From the NCBI GenBank assembly GCA_039973685.1, contig JBDWKL010000016.1, positions 111,386-175,385 on the forward strand: DNA of 64,000 bases. Reading direction: 5' to 3'. The DNA comes from Hyphomicrobiales bacterium. Lineage in GTDB: Bacteria; Pseudomonadota; Alphaproteobacteria; Rhizobiales; JACESI01. Of the stretch, positions 1 to 8,243 are shown piece by piece. The translations under genes were made by a program, and so were the position numbers. Under the pieces are notes generated by a model. The model was not told the DNA's origin. It did not search any database and worked only from the letters and a program-made list of their open reading frames with translations. Within the stretch, counting starts at the first letter, position 1, and every line of letters starts with the position of its first letter.

Positions 1-2
1 CA

Positions 3-803
3 ACAGGAAAAGATCTTTCTGCTCGTGTTATCGATATTGCGGCTCCTCTTGGTAAAGGCCAGCGTGGTTTGATCACGGCGCCGCCGAGAACAGGTAAAAC
101 AGTTTTCTTGCAGAATGTTGCAAAGTCGATCACGGCTAATCATCCAGAATGCTATCTGATCGTTCTTCTGATCGATGAACGGCCGGAAGAAGTAACGGAT
201 ATGCAGCGCACGGTGAAAGGCGAGGTTGTCTCTTCGACCTTTGACGAACCAGCACAACGCCATGTGCAAGTTGCTGAAATGGTGATTGAGAAAGCGAAAC
301 GCTTGGTGGAACATGGTCGCGATGTGGTGATCTTGCTCGATTCAATTACGCGCCTTGGTCGTGCTTACAACACAGTGGTTCCGTCATCTGGTAAAGTTCT
401 AACGGGTGGTGTTGACGCGAATGCTTTGCAACGTCCTAAGCGTTTCTTTGGTGCAGCTCGGAATATTGAAGAAGGTGGTTCACTTACCATTATCGCGACA
501 GCTCTTATTGAGACTGGTAGCCGGATGGATGAAGTGATCTTTGAAGAGTTCAAAGGGACTGGTAACTCAGAGATCATCCTCGATCGTAAAGCTTCTGATA
601 AACGGATTTTCCCAGCAATTGATATTCAACGCTCTGGTACTCGTAAAGAGGAACTGTTGGTTGATAAAGATCAGCTGAAGAAAATGTATGTGTTGCGCCG
701 TATCTTGAATCCTATGGGGTCTGTCGATGCTATCGAATTCTTGATTGATAAGCTGCGTCAGACAAAAGACAATGACGAATTCTTTGAATCAATGAACACG
801 TAA
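3..803 (+). CDS. rho: Transcription termination factor Rho (C-terminal part, 5' end outside window)
   Basis: Rho is the hexameric RNA-dependent ATPase/helicase that ends transcription at Rho-dependent terminators in the cytoplasm. The reading frame is open from base 3, before any plausible start, so this is the C-terminal two thirds of the protein. The Walker A region (PPRTGKT, about bases 90-110), the DERPEEV segment and the [11 protein letters not shown] segment are all characteristic of Rho. The N-terminal RNA-binding domain lies upstream of the window. The gene precedes mnmE by about 60 bp, an order common near the origin in Hyphomicrobiales. Identification is essentially certain; only the start is missing. 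Confidence 0.97.
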   Translation, partial: TGKDLSARVIDIAAPLGKGQRGLITAPPRTGKTVFLQNVAKSITANHPECYLIVLLIDERPEEVTDMQRTVKGEVVSSTFDEPAQRHVQVAEMVIEKAKRLVEHGRDVVILLDSITRLGRAYNTVVPSSGKVLTGGVDANALQRPKRFFGAARNIEEGGSLTIIATALIETGSRMDEVIFEEFKGTGNSEIILDRKASDKRIFPAIDIQRSGTRKEELLVDKDQLKKMYVLRRILNPMGSVDAIEFLIDKLRQTKDNDEFFESMNT

Positions 804-864
804 TCATCGGAACGTAAATTCGATTCGTATCCGGAATATCTAAAACTAACCGAGTTTCCATATT

Positions 865-2223
865 ATGTATGACCTTGGTTCATCAGATACCATATATGCT
901 TTATCTAGTGGGTTACCTCCCGCTGGAGTTGCTGTAATTCGCCTTTCTGGCCCACATTGTCGATTCGCTCTCGAAACAATGAAAGTATCCATACCGGATC
1001 CGCGCAAAGCTGTTGTCCGTAAACTCTTCAGTGCACGCAATGGATCGCTTTTAGATGAAGCACTGGTCTTGTATTTCAAGGCGCCTGCCAGTTTTACTGG
1101 TGAGGATGTTATAGAATTGCATTGTCATGGAGGTCGGGCGGTTGTTGAAGTTATTCTTCGAGAGCTATCTTTAATAGATGGGTTGCGGTTGGCGGAGCCT
1201 GGTGAATTTACCAAGCGTGCCTTTTACGAAGACCGCATCAATCTTGTAGCTGTAGAGGGCCTATCGGATCTGATTAATGCAGAGACGGAGAGCCAAAGAC
1301 AGCTTGCTTTATATCAAACTGCTGGGGGTTTGGCTGATACTTATGATAGTTGGCGCGCTGAATTGATTCGCCTCCGTTCTTATCTAGAAGCTGAATTCGA
1401 TTTTCCAGATGAAGATGATGTACCTGGTTCGGTATCTGAGCAAGTCTGGTCGCGTGTTCAAGCATTGGCTGAAGAAATGGAGCGCGCAATTGGTCGTTCC
1501 CAATTCGGGGAACGAATAAGAGATGGTGTCAATATCGTCTTGGCCGGAAAACCGAACGCTGGAAAATCTAGCTTACTGAATGTTTTATCTAGACGGGATG
1601 TTGCCATTGTTAGCGCTCAATCCGGAACAACCCGCGATATTCTAGACGTTAATCTTGATCTTTCTGGTGTTGCTGTGAGGCTATCTGATACTGCTGGATT
1701 GAGAGAGACGGATGACGAGGTTGAAAAGATTGGTGTACAACGGGCGCGGACTCGATTGAGTGAGGCTGATCTGATTTTGTATTTGGTTGATTGTCGGCAG
1801 CCAACTGATCTTGATGGTGAAGAATTTATGGAACTTAAGGCCGCTCAGTCAGATATGTTGACTATCGGCACCAAGATAGATCAGGTGCCCGCTGGCGAGC
1901 TCAATTCGATTCGTAGCCGATTTGATATGATGATCTCGAGCACAACACATGAGGGCATTGATAATTTACTGCTCGTTTTGCAGGGAAAAGCCAAAGCCCT
2001 TACTGGGAATGGAGAATCATTGATTGCTATCCGAGAACGTCATCGCATCGCTTTACAGGGATGTGTTGATTGTTTGAAGAACGCTTTGATCGAAAGGCCA
2101 GAGTTGGAATTACGTGCTGAGGAATTGCGTAAAGCGGCTGATGTATTGGCGAAAGTGACCGGCCGGGTTGATGTTGATGATCTTTTGGATGTGATTTTCA
2201 GAGAATTTTGTATTGGCAAGTAA
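865..2223 (+). CDS. mnmE: tRNA-modification GTPase MnmE
   Basis: MnmE works with MnmG to install the (carboxymethyl)aminomethyl group on uridine 34 of certain tRNAs. The 452-residue product has the family layout: N-terminal folate-binding domain (about 1-120), helical region, an inserted G domain with a P-loop (GKPNAGKSS, near residue 228), DTAG (G3) and a TKID-type G4 motif, and the diagnostic C-terminal CIGK whose Cys is conserved. The first ATG gives the usual length. The partner gene mnmG follows after 95 bp, with a parS site in the gap. Base use matches its neighbours. No anomaly seen. Confidence 0.97.
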   Translation: MYDLGSSDTIYALSSGLPPAGVAVIRLSGPHCRFALETMKVSIPDPRKAVVRKLFSARNGSLLDEALVLYFKAPASFTGEDVIELHCHGGRAVVEVILRELSLIDGLRLAEPGEFTKRAFYEDRINLVAVEGLSDLINAETESQRQLALYQTAGGLADTYDSWRAELIRLRSYLEAEFDFPDEDDVPGSVSEQVWSRVQALAEEMERAIGRSQFGERIRDGVNIVLAGKPNAGKSSLLNVLSRRDVAIVSAQSGTTRDILDVNLDLSGVAVRLSDTAGLRETDDEVEKIGVQRARTRLSEADLILYLVDCRQPTDLDGEEFMELKAAQSDMLTIGTKIDQVPAGELNSIRSRFDMMISSTTHEGIDNLLLVLQGKAKALTGNGESLIAIRERHRIALQGCVDCLKNALIERPELELRAEELRKAADVLAKVTGRVDVDDLLDVIFREFCIGK

Positions 2224-2230
2224 CCATGAT

Positions 2231-2246
2231 TGTTTCACGTGAAACA
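2231..2246. promoter_or_regulatory. parS centromere site 1 (perfect palindrome)
   Basis: The 16-bp palindrome TGTTTCACGTGAAACA lies between mnmE and mnmG. It is identical to the well-known ParB-binding parS consensus found in Bacillus and Caulobacter. It lies 3.5 kb from parB, as expected for an origin-proximal partition locus. Confidence 0.93.
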
Positions 2247-2318
2247 TGTCGCATAATGAATCATTGATGCAATCTCTAATATGAACTAAACCAACAATAT
2301 CATTTTATTGGATATGTT

Positions 2319-4178
2319 ATGGCGCAAAAAAACTACGATGTAATTGTCATTGGTGGTGGGCATGCTGGTTGTGAGGCCGCCGCTGCCTCAGCGCGATTTG
2401 GCGCGCGTACGGCATTAGTTTCCCATAAATTATCCCAGATTGGTGTCATGTCTTGCAATCCCGCAATTGGCGGTTTGGGCAAAGGGCATCTTGTTCGCGA
2501 AATTGATGCGCTCGATGGTTTGATGGGAAGGGTCATTGATAAGTCCGGTATTCAATTTCGTATGTTGAACCGACGGAAAGGGCCAGCGGTACGGGGACCT
2601 CGTTCACAAGCTGACCGAAAATTGTATCGGGAAGCGATGCAGGCTGAACTCGCAGATATTGATAATCTAGAATTGGTTGAAGGCGGTGTTGAAGACCTTG
2701 TTATTGAAGAGGGTGAAGTAACTGCTGTTGTTCTTGGGGACGGTAAGATTCTAACCGCGGGCGCTGTTGTTTTAACAACAGGGACATTTCTCAACGGCTT
2801 AATCCATATCGGTGATAAGAAAATTGCTGCGGGTCGGATGGGCGAGAAGCCAAGTATTGGTCTGGCGAAAACACTATACGATACGGGTTTTGCAGTTGGA
2901 CGCCTAAAAACTGGAACGCCTGCGAGACTGGATAGCCGAACAATTAATTATTCAAGCCTCGAAGCTCAGCAAGCAGATAATCCTCCGACACCATTTTCGT
3001 TCATGAATAAGCAAATTGATGTGCTGCAGATTGATTGCCACATTACCTATACAAATGAAAAGACCCATCAAATTATTGCCGACAATATTGGCAAATCTGC
3101 GATGTATTCAGGCCAGATAGACGGTGTAGGGCCGCGTTATTGTCCGTCTGTTGAAGATAAGATTGTGCGTTTTAAAGACCGAGACCGCCATCAAATCTTC
3201 CTCGAGCCAGAAGGATTGGATGATCCAACAGTTTATCCGAATGGAATTTCTACCTCACTTCCCGAGGATGTGCAGGCCAAATTTATTGCGACTATCCCAG
3301 GTTTAGAGAATGTTACTATTTTACAACCTGGTTACGCGATTGAATATGATTACATTGATCCTCGGGAGCTAAAGTCGTCTTTGGAAACGAAGCGGGTGTC
3401 TCATCTCTATTTCGCTGGGCAAATCAACGGAACGACGGGGTATGAGGAGGCTGGTGCGCAAGGATTGATGGCCGGATTAAACGCCGCCCGTAGCTGTAGT
3501 TCAATGGATGCCTTGGTTCTCGATCGATCTGATGCATATATTGGCGTATTAATCGATGATCTGGTTACTAAAGGTGTTAGTGAGCCGTATCGTATGTTCA
3601 CATCGCGTGCCGAATATCGGTTATCTATTCGCGCTGATAACGCTGATCAAAGGTTGACGGAAATTGGAAATCGATTCGGTTGCGTATCGTCTGAGCGCTC
3701 TGAGTTGTATTTGAATAAGAAGTTTGGACTTGGGTCGATTATAGACCGAGCGAAAGAAATAACCTTGACGCCGAATGAAGCCTTGGCAAAAGGCTTTAAG
3801 ATCAATCAAGACGGTGTGCGTCGACGCTTATATGACATACTGTCGTTTCCAGATGTTACGATTGATACGATTAAGCAGCATTGGCCAGAGTTTAGCGATT
3901 ATGACAGTGAACTCCAGGAACAATTGGAAATTGATGCTAAGTACGCGGTTTATATAGAACGCCAAAAAGCAGATGTTGTTGCTTTGAAACGCGACGAAGC
4001 GATGAAACTGCCGAGTGGCGTGGCGTTTGATGAAATTTCGGGGCTTTCTAATGAGGTCGTGCAGAAACTTAAAGCCGTACAACCAGGGACTATCGCGCAA
4101 GCGGCCCGTATTGATGGTGTTACACCAGCGGCGGTATCTTTGTTGTTAGCGTTTATTAAGAGACGGACTGCGGCTTAG
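2319..4178 (+). CDS. mnmG: tRNA uridine 5-carboxymethylaminomethyl modification enzyme MnmG
   Basis: MnmG (GidA) is the FAD-dependent partner of MnmE in wobble-uridine 34 modification. The 619-residue product begins with an FAD-binding dinucleotide fold ([10 protein letters not shown], about residues 12-21), followed by the conserved [11 protein letters not shown] segment and a long C-terminal helical domain ending in the tRNA/MnmE-interacting region. Length is normal for the family. The stop codon is separated from the rsmG start by two bases, so the two genes are almost certainly co-transcribed and possibly translationally coupled. Confidence 0.97.
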   Translation: MAQKNYDVIVIGGGHAGCEAAAASARFGARTALVSHKLSQIGVMSCNPAIGGLGKGHLVREIDALDGLMGRVIDKSGIQFRMLNRRKGPAVRGPRSQADRKLYREAMQAELADIDNLELVEGGVEDLVIEEGEVTAVVLGDGKILTAGAVVLTTGTFLNGLIHIGDKKIAAGRMGEKPSIGLAKTLYDTGFAVGRLKTGTPARLDSRTINYSSLEAQQADNPPTPFSFMNKQIDVLQIDCHITYTNEKTHQIIADNIGKSAMYSGQIDGVGPRYCPSVEDKIVRFKDRDRHQIFLEPEGLDDPTVYPNGISTSLPEDVQAKFIATIPGLENVTILQPGYAIEYDYIDPRELKSSLETKRVSHLYFAGQINGTTGYEEAGAQGLMAGLNAARSCSSMDALVLDRSDAYIGVLIDDLVTKGVSEPYRMFTSRAEYRLSIRADNADQRLTEIGNRFGCVSSERSELYLNKKFGLGSIIDRAKEITLTPNEALAKGFKINQDGVRRRLYDILSFPDVTIDTIKQHWPEFSDYDSELQEQLEIDAKYAVYIERQKADVVALKRDEAMKLPSGVAFDEISGLSNEVVQKLKAVQPGTIAQAARIDGVTPAAVSLLLAFIKRRTAA

Positions 4179-4180
4179 CC

Positions 4181-4852
4181 ATGAATAATGATGTTACTAC
4201 AGGCCATCGGTTTTTAATCGATCAATTTCGAGTCGATAACGAAACGATTGATAGGCTCAATCATTATCATTCGTTGGTAATAAAATGGCAGCCAGCGCAA
4301 AACCTTGTTTCACGTGAAACACTCGCGCATTTTTGGGTCCGACATATCTGCGATAGCTCGGGACTAATCAAAATCGCTGGACCTAAGGGTGTATGGTTGG
4401 ATTATGGCAGTGGCGCTGGATTTCCGGGACTTGTTACTGCTATTTTGCAAAAACAATTGAGCGCAGATGATGCCTCTTCAGTGGTTCACTTGGTTGAAAG
4501 CAATAAGCGTAAGGTGGCATTTCTTCGAACTGTTATTCGAGAAACAGGTGTGAATGCCGTTGTGCATCCATTGCGAATTGAAGATTTTATTGAAAAGTCT
4601 GACCTCAACCCGGACTTTATATCTGCCAGAGCGGTTACTGCCCTGCAAAATCTTTTGGCCTACAGCGAAAATTACGTGTCAAAGGGTTCTGTGTGTTTTT
4701 TCCATAAAGGTCGGGATATCAATGGGGAGATCGCAGAAGCAGCTAACACATTTGATTTTGATTTGGTAAAACATACTCAGGCCCTTCCTAATCACCACCA
4801 AAATGACGGTGTGATTGCGGAGATTAGGGCCATAAGGCGCAAGACCTCTTAA
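4181..4852 (+). CDS. rsmG: 16S rRNA (guanine-527-N7)-methyltransferase RsmG
   Basis: RsmG (GidB) methylates G527 in the 530 loop of 16S rRNA using S-adenosylmethionine; in many bacteria its loss gives low-level streptomycin resistance. The 223-residue product carries the SAM-binding glycine-rich motif (GSGAGFPGL, about residues 77-85) and the N-terminal NLVSRET motif. That N-terminal motif is encoded by DNA that is itself a perfect parS site (4306-4321). It starts two bases after mnmG and is followed 24 bp later by parA, so mnmG-rsmG-parA-parB probably form one transcription unit. Confidence 0.95.
   Translation: MNNDVTTGHRFLIDQFRVDNETIDRLNHYHSLVIKWQPAQNLVSRETLAHFWVRHICDSSGLIKIAGPKGVWLDYGSGAGFPGLVTAILQKQLSADDASSVVHLVESNKRKVAFLRTVIRETGVNAVVHPLRIEDFIEKSDLNPDFISARAVTALQNLLAYSENYVSKGSVCFFHKGRDINGEIAEAANTFDFDLVKHTQALPNHHQNDGVIAEIRAIRRKTS
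4306..4321. promoter_or_regulatory. parS centromere site 2, inside the rsmG coding sequence
   Basis: A second exact copy of TGTTTCACGTGAAACA lies within rsmG, where it is read in frame as the conserved Val-Ser-Arg-Glu-Thr stretch. It is about 2.1 kb from the first site and 1.4 kb upstream of parB. Identity over all 16 positions makes chance unlikely. Confidence 0.92.
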
Positions 4853-4876
4853 GTGTGAGTTGTAAAGGATCGATGC

Positions 4877-5692
4877 ATGTCTTCCACCCATAATAAAAAG
4901 CCACGGGTTATTACCGTTGCTAATCAAAAAGGCGGTGTTGGTAAGACGACAACTGCAATAAATTTAGGTACTGCTCTTGCTGCGATCGGTGAGCGTGTTC
5001 TGATTGTTGACATGGATCCGCAGGGAAATGCTAGTACCGGCGTGGGTTTGGATCGCTCAAAACGTGATCGCTCCACTTACGATGTCTTGGTTGGAAACCA
5101 TAGTCTTTCTGAAGTGGTTGTTGAGACGGATGTTCCGCGTTTATCTGTTGCGCCCTCAACGCTTGATCTATTGGGTGTTGAGATGGAAATAGCGAGTGCC
5201 GAGGATCGCGCATTCCGTATTCGTCAAAGTGTAGAAAGTGGTGTTATTGATAAGGAAGGCGTCCCTTTTGACTACCTTCTCATCGATTGCCCTCCATCGT
5301 TGAATTTGTTGACAATCAACGCCCTTGCCGCCTCGCAATCAATTTTGGTACCGCTGCAATGTGAGTTTTTCGCACTCGAAGGTTTGAGCCAATTGTTGCA
5401 AACCGTAGAGCAGGTGAAGCAGACGGTAAATCCGGATCTCACTATCCATGGTATCGTTCTCACAATGTATGACGCTCGTAATAATCTTTCAGGGCAAGTT
5501 ATGGCGGATGTTCGTAATTATATGGGCGATACAGTCTATAAAACAGTGATCCCTCGCAATGTTCGAGTTTCTGAGGCGCCGTCCTATGGCAAGCCGGCAT
5601 TGTTGTATGATTTTAAATGTTCTGGCAGTCAGGCATATCTAAAATTAGCATCTGAAGTTATTCAGCGTGAGAGAAAATTGCGTGCGGCGTAA
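4877..5692 (+). CDS. parA: Chromosome partitioning ATPase ParA
   Basis: ParA is the Walker-type ATPase that, with ParB bound at parS, moves replicated origins apart. The 271-residue product has the deviant Walker A motif (KGGVGKTTT, about residues 17-25), the MDPQGN motif and the LIDCPPSL Walker B region. The length and the absence of an N-terminal DNA-binding extension fit chromosomal (type Ib-like) ParA/Soj. An AAAGGA ribosome-binding site lies just upstream of the ATG. parB follows 44 bp downstream and two parS sites lie upstream, giving a complete parABS locus. Confidence 0.96.
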   Translation: MSSTHNKKPRVITVANQKGGVGKTTTAINLGTALAAIGERVLIVDMDPQGNASTGVGLDRSKRDRSTYDVLVGNHSLSEVVVETDVPRLSVAPSTLDLLGVEMEIASAEDRAFRIRQSVESGVIDKEGVPFDYLLIDCPPSLNLLTINALAASQSILVPLQCEFFALEGLSQLLQTVEQVKQTVNPDLTIHGIVLTMYDARNNLSGQVMADVRNYMGDTVYKTVIPRNVRVSEAPSYGKPALLYDFKCSGSQAYLKLASEVIQRERKLRAA

Positions 5693-5736
5693 GCGTTTAA
5701 AAGCGTTAACTAATTGATTTATAAGAAAGAAATGAG

Positions 5737-6630
5737 ATGGCGGATTCATCACAGAAAAAAGATTCGGGTCAGAAACGATTAGGTCGTGGATTGGCAGCCC
5801 TTATTGGTGAAATGGGTGGCGAGGAAAATGCAACAATAGAGGCCGCGCGCAATCAACGGCGAGTCCCTATTGAATTTCTAGCGCCTAGCAAAAACAATCC
5901 GCGCAAAATGTTTGCTCCTGAAGAGCTGAAAGATCTTGCGACCTCTATAAGAGAGCGTGGAATTTTTCAGCCTGTTATTGTTCGTCCAGATCCTGTGGGT
6001 GATGAAGATCGGTTTGAAATCATTGCTGGTGAGCGTCGTTGGCGTGCGGCGCAGATGGCAGGTCTTCATGAAATCCCCGTACTTATCCACAAAGTTTCAG
6101 ACAAAGAAGCACTAGAGATCGCGATCATTGAGAATGTTCAGCGCGCAGACCTTAATGCCATTGAAGAAGCGTTGGGTTATGACCAGTTGGCGAGAGACTA
6201 TGACTATAGTCAGACGGAACTTGCTGATGTCATCGGCAAAAGTCGTTCTCACGTGGCGAATATGACTCGTTTGTTGAAGCTCCCTGAAAGTGTGAAAACA
6301 TATATCGCTGAAGGAAAGCTCACCGCTGGCCATGCGCGGACATTAATTACGGCCGACAATCCAGAACTTTTGGCCAAGCAGATTGTTGAAGATGGTTTGA
6401 CTGTGCGAAATGCTGAGGCTTTAACCGCAAAATCCTCAGGCCGCACGCCATCAAACAGCGCTAAACAACCAAAAAATCCAGATACATTGGCCCTTGAGAA
6501 AGCTTTGACAGATCATCTTGGTCTTATTGTCTCAGTCGATATGAAGGGTGATGGCGAAAAGGGGGATATGCGTATCCGCTTTAAGACGCTTGAACAGCTC
6601 GACGGTTTGATTGCTCTATTAAAAAACTAA
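5737..6630 (+). CDS. parB: Chromosome partitioning protein ParB
   Basis: ParB is the CTP-dependent DNA clamp that loads at parS and spreads to build the partition complex. The 297-residue product has a basic N-terminus (KRLGRGLAALIGE), the ParB/Spo0J nuclease-like domain with the GERRWRAA (CTP-binding) motif around residue 95, a central helix-turn-helix (SQTELADVIGKSRSHVANM) and a C-terminal dimerisation domain. It is the last gene of the rsmG-parA-parB run and is followed by a strong intrinsic terminator. Family length is normal. Confidence 0.96.
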   Translation: MADSSQKKDSGQKRLGRGLAALIGEMGGEENATIEAARNQRRVPIEFLAPSKNNPRKMFAPEELKDLATSIRERGIFQPVIVRPDPVGDEDRFEIIAGERRWRAAQMAGLHEIPVLIHKVSDKEALEIAIIENVQRADLNAIEEALGYDQLARDYDYSQTELADVIGKSRSHVANMTRLLKLPESVKTYIAEGKLTAGHARTLITADNPELLAKQIVEDGLTVRNAEALTAKSSGRTPSNSAKQPKNPDTLALEKALTDHLGLIVSVDMKGDGEKGDMRIRFKTLEQLDGLIALLKN

Positions 6631-6641
6631 TCAATAATGTG

Positions 6642-6668
6642 ACGGGCTAGCGATTAGCCCGTTTTTTT
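6642..6668 (+). terminator. Intrinsic terminator after parB
   Basis: ACGGGCTA and its reverse complement TAGCCCGT form an 8-bp stem with a 4-base loop, followed by seven T residues. It is oriented to stop transcription from parB. It overlaps the last codons of the convergent holA gene, whose terminal Lys-Lys-Arg-Ala-Asn-Arg is encoded by the hairpin and T-tract. Confidence 0.88.
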
Positions 6669-7681
6669 GCGGCGTCACCCAGCTTTAAAAGCAGGGCGCG
6701 GAAGATTGTATCTGATAGAGCTGATTTCTTCCGACTTTCTGCAATCGCGTCTTGCACATAACCCAGCGCTTTTTTCACCATTTCCCCCCGCCAAATCGTT
6801 ACTTGTTTAGAGACTGCCTGCTTCCGTTTGAAATGAATAGGCGGGCGGGCGCGGTCAACCACATCACGGACCGATGCGCCATTTGCGATGTCGGCGCTGA
6901 AAAGCTGTAATCTTGTGAGATGTCGCTGAAGGACGATGATTGTTTGGAAAGAATTGTGCCCCATGACGAGGCTATTCTCAAAATTTTTCAATCCGAGCTG
7001 AAGCTGACCCAATAAAACCCAGTCAATCGTGTCATCGACCAGTGAAGCAGACGCGTCACCAATCAACAGTTCAACGTCATCGACAGTAATCTCACCTTTA
7101 TCGTGGGCATAGAGGCAGAGTTTCTGGATTTCGTTGCGGCTGGTTTGTCGGTTTTGGCCAATCAGAGATAGGAGTAACGCTTGAGCGTCTTGTGAAATGC
7201 GCACATTATTTGTTTGCAGCTCTTCTTGAAGGAGCATATTGAGGCTGCGGCTGTCATCTGCGTAGCAGGGGATGGCGATCGCGGTCTTTGATTTTTCGAT
7301 CAGTGAGCGTACCGGATTTGATTTCTTGAGATCACCGCCTTCAATCAAAACCAGTGACTGCCCACTTCCTTCTTCTAATACAGCTGTAATGGATTTGGTG
7401 ATCTGTCGCGTGCCATTTAAGCGAACTCTAATGACTTTATCGCCGCCGAATAAAGCAACAGCATTTGCTTCGTCAATCAAACGCCCAGGATCATTAGCAA
7501 TATCATCAGATTCTAAGGTCAGTTTTGAAAGGGGATCATCATTGCCCTCAAGTGCCAAGCGACTAATCGCATCAGTTCGCTCAGAGACCAACCCCTGGTC
7601 AGGCCCATATATCAAAATGACTGGGTGAAAACCCGCTTTGTTTTTGATGTATCGTTCAACTTCGTTGGCTTTAAGCTGCAC
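6647..7681 (-). CDS. holA: DNA polymerase III delta subunit HolA
   Basis: The delta subunit of the clamp loader opens the beta sliding clamp during DNA replication. The 344-residue product fits the HolA family: N-terminal ATPase-like fold without a functional P-loop (VILIYGPDQGLVSERTD), central domain and C-terminal collar-forming domain. It is the last gene of the leuS-lptE-holA operon on the minus strand; the lptE stop lies 14 bp upstream. This lptE-holA linkage is widespread in proteobacteria. The 3' end overlaps the parB terminator. Confidence 0.92.
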   Translation of the reverse strand: MQLKANEVERYIKNKAGFHPVILIYGPDQGLVSERTDAISRLALEGNDDPLSKLTLESDDIANDPGRLIDEANAVALFGGDKVIRVRLNGTRQITKSITAVLEEGSGQSLVLIEGGDLKKSNPVRSLIEKSKTAIAIPCYADDSRSLNMLLQEELQTNNVRISQDAQALLLSLIGQNRQTSRNEIQKLCLYAHDKGEITVDDVELLIGDASASLVDDTIDWVLLGQLQLGLKNFENSLVMGHNSFQTIIVLQRHLTRLQLFSADIANGASVRDVVDRARPPIHFKRKQAVSKQVTIWRGEMVKKALGYVQDAIAESRKKSALSDTIFRALLLKLGDAAKKRANR

Positions 7682-7695
7682 GGGTCAAAACCATC

Positions 7696-8220
7696 TTATC
7701 GGGCTTTTTTAAGAGCAATTGCAAGTGCCTGACGCAGTCTCAATGCCGCGGCTTTTGCAGCCCGGATCTCAGCATCACGTTCAGATCGGACATTGGCAAA
7801 TTCTTGGTCTGCACGATCATAAGAAGCTGTTGCCTCTTCGGTTCCTTGTGCAATTGGCGCTGCTTTGCGTCGATCAATCAAAATATATTTCGCTGAAATA
7901 TCGACAAAGAAAGCTCTTGGACCAAAATCGACATCACTAATGCCGACTGAGCGAACTTCCTTATTTGTATTCAATTTCAATTCGTACGGTAAGTTACCCG
8001 TTGAACTCGTTCCGCCGCTTAAAGAGAATTGCAACTCATTGCGTACCAGTTGATCCAATCTTGAATTTGGGTCAGCAATTTCAATTGATGCCAATGCCTC
8101 ACTTATTGAGGAACCATCAGACAGGGCAGCCGTAGAGTGTAGTGGTTGAACTTGGCAACTAGCCAACCACAATGCACATATAGCAAAGCCAGATATTCTT
8201 AAAATCTTCTTATTAATCAA
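7696..8220 (-). CDS. lptE: LPS-assembly lipoprotein LptE
   Basis: LptE is the outer-membrane lipoprotein that plugs the LptD barrel and helps deliver lipopolysaccharide to the cell surface. The 174-residue product begins with a lipoprotein signal: basic start, hydrophobic helix and lipobox LASC, with the modified Cys near residue 22, followed by the LPS-assembly domain. The start is a TTG preceded by a GAGGT ribosome-binding site. It lies between leuS (23 bp upstream) and holA (14 bp downstream), the canonical arrangement. The sequence is divergent, as LptE usually is, so context carries much of the call. Confidence 0.85.
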   Translation of the reverse strand: MINKKILRISGFAICALWLASCQVQPLHSTAALSDGSSISEALASIEIADPNSRLDQLVRNELQFSLSGGTSSTGNLPYELKLNTNKEVRSVGISDVDFGPRAFFVDISAKYILIDRRKAAPIAQGTEEATASYDRADQEFANVRSERDAEIRAAKAAALRLRQALAIALKKAR

Positions 8221-8243
8221 AGACTTGACCTCTAGTTCCTTAG

